Positions 11,701 to 23,833 of a stretch of DNA of 64,000 bases are shown here, one piece after another. Where the stretch lies: assembly GCF_037038585.1 (NCBI RefSeq), contig NC_092521.1, positions 56,829,898-56,893,897 of the forward strand, read 5' to 3'. The notes beneath the pieces are model-generated. The model saw only the letters and a program-made list of their open reading frames with translations, did no database searches and was not told the DNA's origin. This stretch comes from Patagioenas fasciata (lineage: Eukaryota; Chordata; Aves; Columbiformes; Columbidae). Made by a program: the position numbers and the translations under genes. The stretch's first letter is position 1; each line of letters starts with the position of its first letter.

Positions 11701-14175
11701 AAAGTACGTTAACATAAACTATGACCATACAGTATATGCAATCACAATTTTAAATTATGTAAATTCTTTGCTACTTCTATTGATTGGTGCCTTGGGTAAT
11801 CTGTCCTCTTGGCAATTCCTTTTGGAAATTTCTCTTGGTTATGATTCTGATCTAACAGTACGTCTGGCTTGAGACCTGATGAATAAAGTGATCTGTGATA
11901 AGTATAAAATCACTGTACAATGTCTCTTTGGAGGGAGCACACCCTTGTAGCTGACTGTAAGGCAGTGTTTTTGTTAGTGAGAATTTCACTGGTGGGGAGA
12001 AGCCTTAAGTGAGCACAACAAAACATTTTCCAAATTTCCAGTCAATGGGAGATTAGCTGTTGTAGTCATGTGTCTTCTAGAAATTCAAGCATGCTTCTCC
12101 TGGAATCTTGTCTGGGATTTAATTTCATGCTCTTAACCCAGATGTTTCAAATGCTTTGGAAACAATGAACTATTACTATTGTCAGAATAAATTCATCATC
12201 TTTGCTTTTAGAAATGTCAGAGGCAGGAGGAGTGTTTAACAGACCTCTAGGGAGCCTTTTGGTTTTCTCTCTACTGGAGTCTGAAACCTTCCCAGATGGA
12301 TCTGTTTAGCTTCTCCTAATGGTGGTCAAACTAGAAAATTGTCCAGCATTGTCCATTTAACATTTGCTGATATGTATTATCTGGAGTATGTCCTGAGAGT
12401 GTTCCTTAGTTAAATTAATTCCATCTTGTTACATGTCACAATGATCTAAAAGCTATATATAACATATGGCATTCATAAATAGGTGATTCCAAATCTATTA
12501 CATAGTTTACCTGTATGCCATATGAAAATTCAAAATCTGAGAGAGAGACATGGTGAGATGAAAGTGTCTTCTAACAGGCTGAAAACCTGGGCTGTGCCCT
12601 TCCACATTACCCTTCCAACAATGTTCCCTTGAAGTCTGAAGTCGTCCCTAAGTACAGATGGTTGGGCTTGCTGGGATTCCTGTTGGCTCCGGAGCATGTA
12701 ATAGATTGTGATTCCTTAAGCACTTGCTTTAAGATACATGAAAACATCCCCAAAGATTATTCTTTTGCTGGAAGTCAGAAGTACAAGGCTGTTTTTAGCG
12801 TGGGCCTTCCATTTGTTAAACTGCTGCCCTTGTAGATGCAGAAATACATTAATGTCCTTGTAAAGCTGCTTAAATATTTTTTTTTTAAATGGGTAATCCT
12901 GTGGGGTTTGGGGAATATGTGTTTTTTCTACAACATTAATTTCAAAAGCTCTTTAGTATCTTGTGGCTAAATAGCATTTTAATGAAGGATGTTTGTTACA
13001 CTTACTGACAACAAAAGTATTGATCATGTAACAAGAGTAATGAGCAAGTTACTTCCATAGCTAATACTACAATGATAACATTGTGTTGTTACCATCTCTC
13101 AAACTGAATACTACCACTTCCGCTGCACTAGAAGTTCAGATTTTTACCACAAAAAATGTTCAGATATTATCCCCTCATATAAGCATTTATTCTTCTTTTT
13201 CCAAATGAAAAAGAAAACGTTCTTAAAGACATTTAATTCTACTGATAGGCAATGCTGATGTTTCCATTTTTAGAGTCTTTCTTTTATTTGAACAGAGAAC
13301 AGCAGTGCCAGCAGCAGGTATAGGCAGTGTAGGCAGGTTGCCTATGGATGCAGATGTTCAGGGTGACAAAATGGTCCAAATAAGGAGAAGCCAAGCTCTG
13401 CTTCTTCCTCTGCCAAGGCCTTTCTCCTGTGGAGCGGCAGACCATGTTTGAGCTGTTCATGCTATGTGAGCAACTGATTTCTATCTCCTGCTGACAAACT
13501 CTCTCAGCCTGAGTGATTTGTACTTTTATACTGTATATATATGTATTATATTTATATGTGTTTTATTCTTGCTCTCAGAGGAGTATGCACCAGTGGCAGT
13601 AACAAAACTGACCCTTCTGATTCAGTCCTATCTCTGCCCCATCCCTTTACAGGAGCAGTTGAGCCCTGGCAGCACTGGAGAAGATGTACACGGTGACTTG
13701 TTTGCTGCTTGAGAGTTAAGGAGTGTGGGCAAGGAGAGGCACAATCTCCTGAATTGAGAGACTGGAGAGCTGGGATCCTGTGCTGGACAAAGAGTAAGCA
13801 AAAACCCAATGAGCCTTCTCAGCTTATCTCCCCGCGCCTCCCTCTTCTCTTTCCTCCACACCCTTCCACATGTACCTCCACCTTCCACAAGCCCCATGTT
13901 CTTTTTTATACATACTCTGACTACAAGTGCTGCAAAATTCAAATTTTTGTGTACGTGGAGAAGCTGTGCATCACAACCACTTAAATTTTTCCAATTTAAT
14001 AAGCAGATCACATCAAGTGCAATACTCACTTCTAAAATGTGAGAAAGGAAAACATCAAATATAGGAAAAAATAAGATACCTGTGGTAAATGAAATGAAGT
14101 CACATTCAGGATGGGTGGCATCATGCTGTGTATCTGACATCAAACAGTGTCCTGTAAGAAACCACTCAGTGTAAC
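11701..14175. other. Intergenic, no gene recognised
   Basis: AT-rich spacer. A minus-strand open frame of 200 codons (13628-14230) begins inside the CR1 3' end at 14176 and shows no known domain; its amino-acid makeup is like translated spacer, and I do not call it a gene. No RNA gene or other repeat was recognised. Confidence 0.55.
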
Positions 14176-14840
14176 ATAGAATCATAGAATCATTTTGGTT
14201 GGAAAAGACCTTTAAGTTCATCGAGTCCAACTATTAACCTAGCACTGTGAAGTCCACCACTAAACCATGTCCCCAAGAACCTCATCTACATGTCTTTTAA
14301 ACACCTTCAGGGATGGTGACTCCACCACTTCCCTGGGCAGCCTGTTCCAATGCCTGACAGCCCTTTCCATTAAGCAATTTTTCCTAATATCCAATCTAAA
14401 CCTCCCCTGGCACAACTTGAGGCCATTTCCTCTCATCCTATCACTTGCTACTTGGGAGAAGAGACCAACCCCCTCCATGCTACAACCTCCTTTCAGGTAG
14501 TTGTAGAGAGCGATAAGATCTTCCCCCTCAGCCTCCTTTTCTCCAGGCTAAACAGCCCCAGTTCCCTCAGCTGCTCCTCATCAGACTTGTGCTCCAGACC
14601 CCTCATCAGCTTCGTTGCCCTTCTCTGAACTCTCTCCAGCACCTCAGTGTCTTTCTTGTAGTGAGTGGCCCAAAACTGAGCACAGGATTTGAGATGTGGC
14701 CTCACCAGTGCTGAGAACAGGGGGATGATCACTTTCCTGGTCCTGCTGGCCACACTGTTCCTGATGCGTGCCAGGATGCTGTTGGCCCCCTTGGCCACTT
14801 GAGCACACTGTGCTGCTGTGTGCCCCACCACAGCTGTGCC
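14176..14840 (-). repeat. CR1 LINE, 3' portion, minus orientation
   Basis: A longer copy of the same CR1 type as at 3513. The 3' terminus (ATAGAATCATAGAATCATTT) is at the left. On the minus strand the C-terminal part of the CR1 reverse transcriptase reads through [55 protein letters not shown] and [11 protein letters not shown], with frame breaks between pieces near 14520. The element is 5'-truncated, a typical dead LINE. The right limit is approximate. Confidence 0.93.
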
Positions 14841-17730
14841 TCAACCTCGTCAGCACAGGAGGGTTGCCATCTCTATAGTGTTTCCATCCCGCAGGTGACA
14901 GGCTGATGAGGAAAGGTTGTCAGATTTGCTCCTTCCCTCCACAGCACCACTTGTCCCCTCGTGAGTGGCTGCTGAGGGGAATGAGAGTTGGCTCACATGT
15001 GGGACACTGAGAGACTGTGGACTCTAGAAGGCAGACAGGTGTTCACTGAGGGACACGTAGGTGCCAGAGGGGCCACCATCAAGAGGGGGACATGTGGGAT
15101 AGTTCAATGCTATTCTGCAGCTTTCGGCAGGCAAAAGGGCAGGCTCCAGACCATAGGAAGGACAGGTCATCCGGGGAGAAGAAGAATTAGTGGTGTGAGG
15201 TCCTTCTTCAAATGGAGTTCAGCAAACCCTGTCCAAATGACTAAGTATTACTATGGTATCTGGTGATGCTGCGGAATCTTTTATTAAGGCAGTGGTAGAT
15301 TCTTGTTACCATCCATCAGTAAAGGCATTAGGGGCTTCCTTAGCTTATAAACAAGCATAAATACCCATTCTGTAAACATCAGCTTTAATATTGCATTTCA
15401 TGTTAGAACATAACTGTAGTCTACAGAAAAATGGGTTAGTTTTCAATTTTGTCAGCAATTTATATGCCTTTTCTACTTCTGTTGTTTCTTTCCATACACA
15501 CCAACGCAGATGGAGGAAAGCCACTGCTGCTAAGTTTAGACTTTTCTGTCTGTTCTTACTGTGAAAACTCTCAGGGCCAGTTATTTTCCATTTTGACTCC
15601 TACAAGTTCAGTTTCTATTTCCCAACCTGAGATCACTAGTTTAAAGATAGCTTCGATGTAGTCACACAATTTGAGATCAACCTTCATATTCATCTGTTAC
15701 AAAACCTCTAGTATTCCCTTCCTAGCTGTCAGTTTTGTTGCTCATCAGTCTGTCATTCCAATTTTCCCTCACATTTCTTTGCACATTCTTGTGACTGAGA
15801 ACAGTTTTCCATCCATAAGCCACTTAGTCATTTAACATAACTTCTGTTTCCCCTTAACTCATCTCGTACCTGCTGCCAAAGCTCTGCTTGGTCATGAATG
15901 GGTAACTGTTTTGCTCAAATGGCATTTACTGGTCTAATCAATTATTATTTTGCTTACTTTGTCTTCCTGTACTCTTTTATACTCTCAGTTTACTCATGTA
16001 AAGACTCAGGGACTTTATTTACCTTCATTTTTGCCCATGAAATCTAATTTTTGCTACTAATTTATTTCCATGACCTCAGTTAACTTGACTTAACTTTCAT
16101 TGCAATAATTGCTGGTATTCTTTCTCCTTAACAGGAATGAATCACATATCTTTCAGACACTGCTGGGATTACATGTGCTTTCCTCAGAAACATCCACCTT
16201 TAGATTTCTAGTTTGCGTGACACAGTATGTTACAAATACAAGACCACTTGCTGGCAGCATGACTAACATTTTCAAACTCTTTCTGGTCATTAAGCTTCAG
16301 ATTCTCAGAGCTAAGCAACCTACTTAATTACTGGGTTTACTAGATCTTTTTCACTAATCTAATTGCTCAGTAATACCAATTAGTATTTCTACAGTGCCTT
16401 AATCCAGGAAACTCAAAATAATAGATATTATTTTACTCCCTATGGAATACTATGCATTGTTGGCAATCCAGTTTTTAAGTTAAGGAAAACATGGGACAGA
16501 AAAGTCTATGAATTTCACAGGGTCAGGCAGATCTTCCCTGTCAACGATAACATTTTTAAAGGGTTATCAGGAATGGAACCTTTAACTATGCTGCAAGCTG
16601 TTAGCTGTTAGCATGATAATCCACGATTCTCCATAATGGATCAGCTTCTAGTGCAGGTAAGACTGAAGTACATGATAGAGGTAGCCATATAGGACAGGCT
16701 TCCTCAGCCTCTGTCCTATGCTGATATAAACATCATTAATGCACACACACAGTTCATTATTTACTTCCTTTTGGGTAGGCCTTTGTATCTTTCAAAATCT
16801 CCCTCTACGGGCAGGAACCTCTTTTACTTGTAGAAGATAGTCAAAATGGAAAATAGGAAAGCTAACCATATTTTCTTTAAATACAAGACAGCATCAGTTA
16901 TAGTAATTTTGAATATCCCTACCAATGCTAATACAGTTACACTGAACTTCCAGCAGAAGTAAATTCAGTTATGCAGGTTTATGTAGTCAGCTTGTGTCAA
17001 AAGTGAAAAACTAACCTTACTATACGTTTCTTTCTTCTCTTATGCTGTAGTTCAATTTAATTTAATCTAGAGATAATACTGAACCTAAATGCTCAAAAAT
17101 AAATATCAAGATTGTAATAATTCAGTGTGATCTATCTCTGCATGTGATCAAGCAAACAGTAAGGATAAATACAACTGTCTTTTCCACTTTATGCACACCA
17201 CCACTATGAATTGAATGTTTTTCTTTCCTGTTCAGCTCCAGTTCTAAGGGGAAGTCCTTGAGGCTGGCTAATGGTTGAATCCCAATTCATGGCACAATAA
17301 CTGGAAGCTGCAAATTCCCTGCGGTTTCCATGAGTTCAAGCATGCTCCCATTACCTCGCTACAGGGCACACGGTGTGCTGGTTACCATCCGTAATAAAGG
17401 ATGCTTGTGCCCTGCTGACTGGGATCACCCTGCTGTGCATCAACTTTTCTACCTTCTAGGCACTCTAGAAATGCAGCTGCAGCACTTTTCAGCACTCAGT
17501 GTCTCACTTTCTAGGTTCGTTACACCATTCAAAGGGGAATGTCTTGCTAGGCAGTAATCTTGAATTAATTCTTACTTTCATCTAGATGAAAATAAATTCT
17601 CTTTCTTTAGTACTTGAAGTATTTTTTCACAAGATTGAAAACAGGCAACAGAAGAAATAGGTTAAATCACACCTAAGTGAGGAAGTAAACCATTTAAACT
17701 ACATATACTATTCACATTATTTCCATTTTA
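14841..17730. other. Intergenic, no gene recognised
   Basis: AT-rich spacer between the second CR1 copy and the mariner. Only short open frames, none with recognisable protein features. No repeat was confidently identified. Confidence 0.55.
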
Positions 17731-19015
17731 TTAGGTTGGTGCAGAAGTAATTGCACTTTTGGACCATGAATTTTAAACAATTATAACTAGGCTGAAACAC
17801 GTCTTTATTAATCAAAATAGGAACCATTACAGTCAACACATTTTTGCCAACAAGAAATAAGTTTGTTTATTCCTGTAGTGTAAAAATCTGTGCTTTGGGA
17901 TTTGTTGAACTCTTGGAAAGCATTTTCTGTATCCTGCTGGTTGTGGAAGTGTTTGCTCTGCAAAAAGTTGTTGAGATGCTTGAAGAAGTGGTAGTCGGTG
18001 AGAAGTCAGGTGAATATGGCATATGAGGCAAAACTTCGTAGCCTAATTTGTTCAACTTTTCAAGCTTTTGTTGTGTGAGGTGTGGTCAGGTGTTGTTGTA
18101 GAGAAAAATCGGGCCCTTTCTGTTGACCAATGCTGGCTGCCAGTGTTGCAGTTTTCAGTGCATCTCATCAATTTGCTGAGCATCCTTCTCAGAAGTAATG
18201 GTTTCACCAGGATTCAGAAAGCTGTAGTGGATCAGACCCGCTGCAGATCAACAAACAGTGATCATGACTATTTTTTGGTGCAAGTTTGGCTTTGGGAAGG
18301 GCTTTGGAGGTTCTTCTTGGTCCAGCCATTGAGCTGGTTGTTGCTGGTTGTCATATACAATCCACTTTTCATTGCACGTCACAATCTGATCAAGAAATGG
18401 TTCGTTGTTGTTGTGTAGAATAAGAGAAGATGACACTGCAAAATCACAATTGTTTTTATTTTCAGTCAGTTCACAAGGCATCCACTTACCGAGCTTTTTC
18501 AGCTTCCCAATTTGCTTCAAATGCCGAATGACCATAGAACAGTCAACGTTGCGTTCTTCGGCCATTTCTGGTGTAGTTGTAAGAGTATTGGCTTCGATGA
18601 TTGCTCTCAACTGGTCGTTGTCACCTTCGGATGGCTGGCCACTATGCTCCTCATCTTCAAGGCTCTCTTCTCTTTTGCAAAACTTCTTGACCCACCACTG
18701 CACTGTACATTCATTAGCAGTTCCTGGGCCAAATGCATTGTTGATGTTGTGAGCTGTCTCTGCTGATGTACGACCCATTTTGACCTTGAATAAGAAAATT
18801 GCTTGAATTTGCTTTTTGTCTAACAACATTTCCATATTCTAAAATACATAGAAAATAAACAGCAAGTAATAAGCCAGTAGCAAAAAAAAACATACAGTGA
18901 GAAAAGTGCATTGAAATGCTCTCTAATATAACCAACTATACTTAAGAACGTATTCCAATATCAAACAGCAAATTTCAACAATGTAAAAACTGCAATTCCT
19001 TTTGCACCAACCTAA
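17731..19015 (-). mobile_element. Full-length, inactivated mariner (Hsmar1/Galluhop type)
   Basis: A 1285 bp mariner with both terminal inverted repeats: TTAGGTTGGTGCAGAAGTAA at the left and, reversed, TTAGGTTGGTGCAAAAGGAA at the right. The left flank is TA; the right flank is CA, a TA with one change. Length and TIR match the Hsmar1 group (about 1287 bp, the source of the primate SETMAR transposase part); the chicken Galluhop mariner is the likely avian relative. The transposase gene is on the minus strand from 18835. The copy is dead: see the pseudogene entry. Confidence 0.93.
17815..18835 (-). pseudogene. Mariner transposase pseudogene
   Basis: Starts at ATG 18835 with MEMLLDKKQIQAIFLFKVKM and stays open to 18248, covering the DNA-binding helix-turn-helix half and the start of the catalytic half. 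It then meets three in-frame stops (about 18245, 18167 and 18093) and a frameshift near 18014, so no full protein can be made. Of the DD34D catalytic triad, the first Asp (VTC-D-EKW in relatives) reads Asn, and the second (LHDN in relatives) also reads Asn; the third, in a YH-F-F-K context, survives only in a shifted frame. The gene end at about 17815 is inferred from homology (SYFD-like tail). Confidence 0.88.
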
Positions 19016-22000
19016 CACTGTACTACCCTAGATGTCAAGACTTCTGTGGTCCTAGATATCTTATGCTCATGCTACATCATTGAAAAGTCCCTCTTTTGCT
19101 GTAGCTTGTTAGCTTCTATGGCAAATTTATTTTATAGCATTGTAAATCTTCCTGAAAAGGTCCAGAGAGATTTGATCTTATACAATAAATTTTATTTTAA
19201 TTTTAATCCAGGAGATAGTCTGGCCATTTAAAGAAAAATTTAAATACACATTGTTTCATTTCCCAGAAGATGCAAATGCCTCTTCATTAGACCAGATGTC
19301 ATCTGCTCTACTTGTCTATTTAATGACTACTTGCCTTAAGAAAAGGTGCATCTTGTCCCCTCATCCCTTTGCTAATTTTGATGTTTCACTATGAAGCATT
19401 TCCTCTGTTGAGCCATGGTTCTACATGAGTCTTTCCACTAACAAAAAACACCTGATACAAATGTCTATGTGGGGCAAATATATTTATCTCATTACTGGCT
19501 GTTGACTGAAATCAGACACAGTGGTCGACTATCACTGTGGGATAACAATCCCCCATATATTTCCTGGATTTTTTTTAAGTGAGTGAAGATTTTGGACTTA
19601 GTTTCTAAATAAATGTAAACTGGAATACCAGCATTGAGTCGAGAGACCAACGACACGGCTAGATTGTATTTAGATGAATAAATAATTTTCTAAGTGCATA
19701 CGTATTAGAATTTTTTCACTTACTGACCAAATAGGGTGTAAGGAAAAAAGTCCAAGTCTTGATGTGAAGTGTAAAATTTTTGCTGTCAAAGAAAACAAAA
19801 CTTTTAGGTCAAACAAAAACATACATATGTACCACGTTTAAATATTTACACATTACTCAAATGAAACAGATTGATGCCAATTATTTGTGAATCTGACAAT
19901 TTTACCCTGCTCCAACTACACCGATATTACTGGCTGAAGAAATAAACTAAATTTAAGCAGTTGAAACTTATGAATTCACTAGTTGTAACATACTCTGAGT
20001 CTTGACAAAATAATTACATCTCTAAAAATTGCAAAAGAACAGGTTTTTGACAGCTGAATCACTGACTGGAAACAATTTTTCTGGAAAAAAAAAAAAAAGA
20101 CATGCATTTTTTAAGAACTATAATCAACAGTTTACAGTAAAAGACATTTCCCAAAAGTAGCTAACAAAATCAACCATTCAGGGACACTGGCATGAATTAA
20201 AGAATTTGTAAACCAGATTTAATCTTTTTATTAGGCAATGTATCTCCAGCTGTTTGAAGGAAGCAATAACTGACATTTCAAAGTATAAATGCCTCTAATC
20301 ATGCTGAAAGAAGATAAAAACAAACTTTCTCTTTAGAAATCCAAATAAGTGCAGGAATATTCTTTTTGTTTGTTTGTTTTATTCTTATATATGAGTGTTT
20401 TCCCTCAAACATGCAAAACATAATACTTCTCTAATTACAGCACTGGAACAATCAGGAACAATTAACTACTTGCTTCTCCTACTGTATTACTTAGATTTTA
20501 CCTATTACTTAGAAAATACTGAAATTTCAACCTCCAAAGTGATTGCATGTGATTGTGTAGCAGGGGGAATGGGTTTGTTGACCACAGCCTTACAGTCCAC
20601 AGTGTGTCTTCTCTCTAGGAGGGGAATTGTGCAATACCAGTTCATCTGCAGGAGCAGGAAAATGTTACCCACCTTCTTTCATTAGCTCCTCATTTTTTAA
20701 AATGCTTTACAAATTTTCTGTGTTGTTCACAAACTCCAGACCAAATTCCCCACTAACAGGTAAAACTTAGATGTCTTGATTTTCTTGACAATAACTTGCA
20801 AATTCCTCTCTTCAGCTCCATTTCATCACAGAATCACAGAATGTAACTCTGTGGTATTTTAAAAAATATCATTTTCAAACCATCATGGGCCAACTTTGAT
20901 AATAATTGAAAACCAGCTGATAGTTTTTCTTTTAAATACTTCCACATTTTCCATTCTCTGTAATTAAAACCATGTTCATCGTACGCCACATACTCGCATA
21001 ACAAAATATTTTTCAACATGTTAACTTTTCATTACCTACTATCGTTATAATAAATCCTAGCATCTTCATGCCATAGAGTCCCTTCAAGTCCAAGTTTCTG
21101 GTAATTTATCTCAAGCTTGTATCATTTATTTGTTATAATTCCTTACCACATTTGGGTACCAGCATCTAGTCTTAATATGAAGTCTACTAATGAACCACAT
21201 GCTTTAGTGTGTGTTAAATGCTTGCATATTAAGTATACTTGCATATTATGCAAAACCCAGTGATCTCTGTTGAAGATGGTAAAACTAATAATCCTGTTAA
21301 ACGTGTAGATATAACACATTCTAGAAAAGGTCTGAATTGGATCTGAAGCAAGAAAGTTTTAATATATCTGATTTCAAGAAACTTTATATTTTATTCTCTT
21401 CCTTAATCAGTTAATCTATGATTTGAAAACTCAATCATACATCTAGGGCAGTGAAGATGTCCTAATGGCTTTAGTACTGTTTTGGAATTTAAATAAAGTA
21501 CAGTAAAAACCGAGCATGCTTTCTTTTATATATTACCACATCATCATTTCATTATTATTTCTGCCTCTTAAATCTAGTAACTGCATTATTACTATTTGGG
21601 TTGTAGTGAATGAATTTTTATTTTCTCTATGATAATATTTATCAGCTATTGTAATTAGCTGCAGAATAACTAGCAAATAACTTGCATTGTATGCTTATGG
21701 ATGAAACATTCCTTAAAAACGAGACACTGGACCAGTCTTGTACTCAGTGATATGATGACTGAATTGTATTTGAAAAATAGTGGCAATGCGCTTCCTAAGA
21801 GCTGCATGATCCAGTTTATGAGCTGATACTGCAGGATACCAACTAGAAGGATGTGCTTCTGTGAGCAAGGGGCTCCCTGGAAGCCCTCAAGATTCTCCAT
21901 CTGGTTTGGCTGATTTTGTACACTCTCTGATTACACACTGGTCATTACCGGTCTTTAGCTCCTGCACAGGTTTTCTACCACGTGCAAGTCTCTGTTCTGC

Positions 22001-22344
22001 TTCCCCTGCTTCATAGTCAGTGATGTTATCCAATACCCACCTTGTCTCAGTCAGTGCTTCCAACCTCTTTGGATTCCCTCACTGTCTGCATGGAATATGA
22101 CATTTCATCCTTTCTAGAAATCCTTCCAAACTTAGCCCTGATGCACCTCAAGAAGGAGATCTCATGTTCCTTTGCACCACAGTATTATCAGGGCTGATCT
22201 GGCAGTACTCATTAGTACAGTAAATCATAAATTAAGTGAAGTAAATCATATTCTGCTGTGTTGAATATTTGCCTGCTCATTAATTTGCATCATTACAGTG
22301 AGCTCCAACGTCCTCAGACACACGGTGTGAACTGCGGGGTTGTC
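19016..22344. other. Intergenic, no gene recognised
   Basis: AT-rich spacer between the mariner and the SEH1L promoter region. A CATCACAGAATCACAGAATG stretch near 20823 recalls the CR1 3' tail but is too short to call. No coding frame of interest and no RNA gene were seen. Confidence 0.55.
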
Positions 22345-22412
22345 ACGTGCAGGGACAGGAGTTGGACTCGATGATCCTTGTGGGTCCCTTCCAACTCAGC
22401 ACGTTCTATGAA
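22345..22412 (+). repeat. CR1 3'-end fragment, plus orientation
   Basis: GGACTCGATGATCCTTGTGG followed by GTCCCTTCCAACTCAGC and TTCTATGAA is the CR1 3' terminus in the plus orientation, opposite to the other CR1 copies here. Only the last 65-70 bases are clear. Confidence 0.88.
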
Positions 22413-22680
22413 CACTCTAAGTAACGTAAAGAGACTTAACAGCACCTGCTAAGAGGGGGGAACTGCGCGATGGGTCTGGCAGGAAGAAAGAAGGAAGAAA
22501 CAGCAGCACCGGTCAGAAGACAGCAACTGGGCTCCAGAAGACGAGGGGCGGATAGTGATAAGAAAGCAAACGGGATCTATTTGGCTGAGCTAAATAAATA
22601 GCTGCAGAGGGTTCCTACGAGAGGGCGGAAGCGGCGGCAGGCAGGGCCGGGGGCACGCGGGGCCGCACCAACTGTCACCG

Positions 22681-22697
22681 AGCGCCACCTGCTGGAG
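22681..22697 (-). promoter_or_regulatory. Candidate CTCF site
   Basis: AGCGCCACCTGCTGGAG matches the CTCF core read on the minus strand (consensus AGCGCCCCCTGGTGG) with two differences, both in a variant often seen in vertebrate CTCF sites. It lies about 1 kb upstream of SEH1L, in the GC-rich edge between the long spacer and the gene. Binding is inferred only. Confidence 0.45.
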
Positions 22698-23230
22698 CCG
22701 CTGAACAGCCGCGCGCTTCCCCTGCGTGTCTGCGGGGCAAGACCCTCCCGCGCAGCGTGTTCGCCAGTCAGGCCCGGGCAGGAGCGGCCTCGGACGCCAC
22801 ACAGGCCGGTGCAAGGCCGGCCGGCCGCCCGAGGGAACATGGCCACAGCTCCCGGGGCCTGTCAGGCTCCTCAGTGCGGCTCACCGCCAGCCAACGGCAG
22901 AGCAGCATGATCGTAACTTCCTTACGCGGCTGCGAGCCGTGCCTGTTCTCATCCCATGAGTGCTCGGCTGTTTAACGACTATCTGAAGCCATTCCGGCCC
23001 CACGCTGCCGCCACACGCACCGGCGCTGTTCTCAGAACGGAGCGGGAGGCCGGAGGGTGGTGGCTGGCTCACGCCCGCAGCTCAACCCATCCGTGCGTGC
23101 AGCAGCGCACGCACCCCGGGCTGGGAACCAGGGGGCACCCAGGCTGCGGCCACCACCGCCCCTCCGGCGGCGGGCAGCGCCTCCGCTCCGCTCCCCTCCC
23201 GTCCCGTCCTGTCCTGTCCCGCCGCCGTGT

Positions 23231-23460
23231 CACAAAATGTTAGAGATTGGAAGGGACTTCGAAAGATCATCTAGTCCGATCCCCCTGCCGGAGCAGGAAC
23301 ACCCAGATGAGGTTACACAGGAAGGTGTCCAGGCGGGTTTTGAATGTCTCCAGAGAAGGAGGCTCCACGACCCCACTGGGCAGCCTGTTCCAGTGTCTGT
23401 CACCCTCACCGAGGAGAAGTTTCTTCTCATAAGGGGAACCTCCTGTGTTCCAGTGTGTAG
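23231..23460 (-). repeat. CR1 LINE 3' portion inside the SEH1L CpG island
   Basis: Begins with the CR1 3' end (ATGTTAGAGATTGGAAGGGA), then ATCATCTAGTCCGATCCCCC, GGAGCAGGAACACC, CACTGGGCAGCCTGTTCCAG and AAGTTTCTTCTCAT landmarks, ending near CCAGTGTGTAG at 23460. It is a different CR1 subfamily from the copies at 3513 and 14176, being the type with a GCCTGTTCCAGTG core. It sits 263 bp from the SEH1L start codon. Confidence 0.92.
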
Positions 23461-23642
23461 CGGCGCCCCCCTCGGCGGCTGCAGGCGCAGCAACGGCCCA
23501 GCACGAGCCACCGCTCCTCCCCGGGCGCGGGTGCCCAAGCGCGCCGCGCTCGGGGCTGGGAAGGAGCGCGCACGCGCGAAGGCGCGAGGGAGCGCGGCGG
23601 GCTCTGGGCGGCTGCGCGCGAGCGGGCCGTGGCCGTTGCCTC

Positions 23643-23660
23643 GCCCCGCCCCGCCCCGCC
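23643..23660 (+). promoter_or_regulatory. SEH1L: Triple GC box upstream of SEH1L
   Basis: Three CCCCGCC repeats in a row, the classical Sp1-type proximal promoter element in minus orientation, 63-80 bp upstream of the SEH1L ATG. Confidence 0.55.
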
Positions 23661-23722
23661 GCGTGAGGAGGGCGCGCGCCTGGGCCAGGCGAGCGGGCGC
23701 GTGGTGTCCGCGCCGCGGCGCG

Positions 23723-23833
23723 ATGTTCGTGGCGCGCAGCATCGCGGCGGATCACCGCGACCTCATCCACGATGTCGCCTTCGACTTCCACGGGCGGCGC
23801 ATGGCGACCTGCTCCAGCGACCAGAGCGTCAAA
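23723..23833 (+). CDS. SEH1L: SEH1L exon 1
   Basis: 37 codons from ATG ([18 protein letters not shown]) to the lysine before the conserved VW of blade 1; phase 0. Donor GTGAGC. The G at -3 supports this start, and it matches the human N terminus. Confidence 0.96.

Noticed and set aside
18248-18835. 195-codon minus-strand open frame resembling SETMAR
   Set aside because: It is the N-terminal half of a dead mariner transposase between TIRs; no SET domain is nearby, so it is not a SETMAR-type gene.
20823-20850. CACAGAATCACAGAATG motif as another CR1 end
   Set aside because: Only the tail-like octamers match and no further CR1 landmarks follow within 60 bases.
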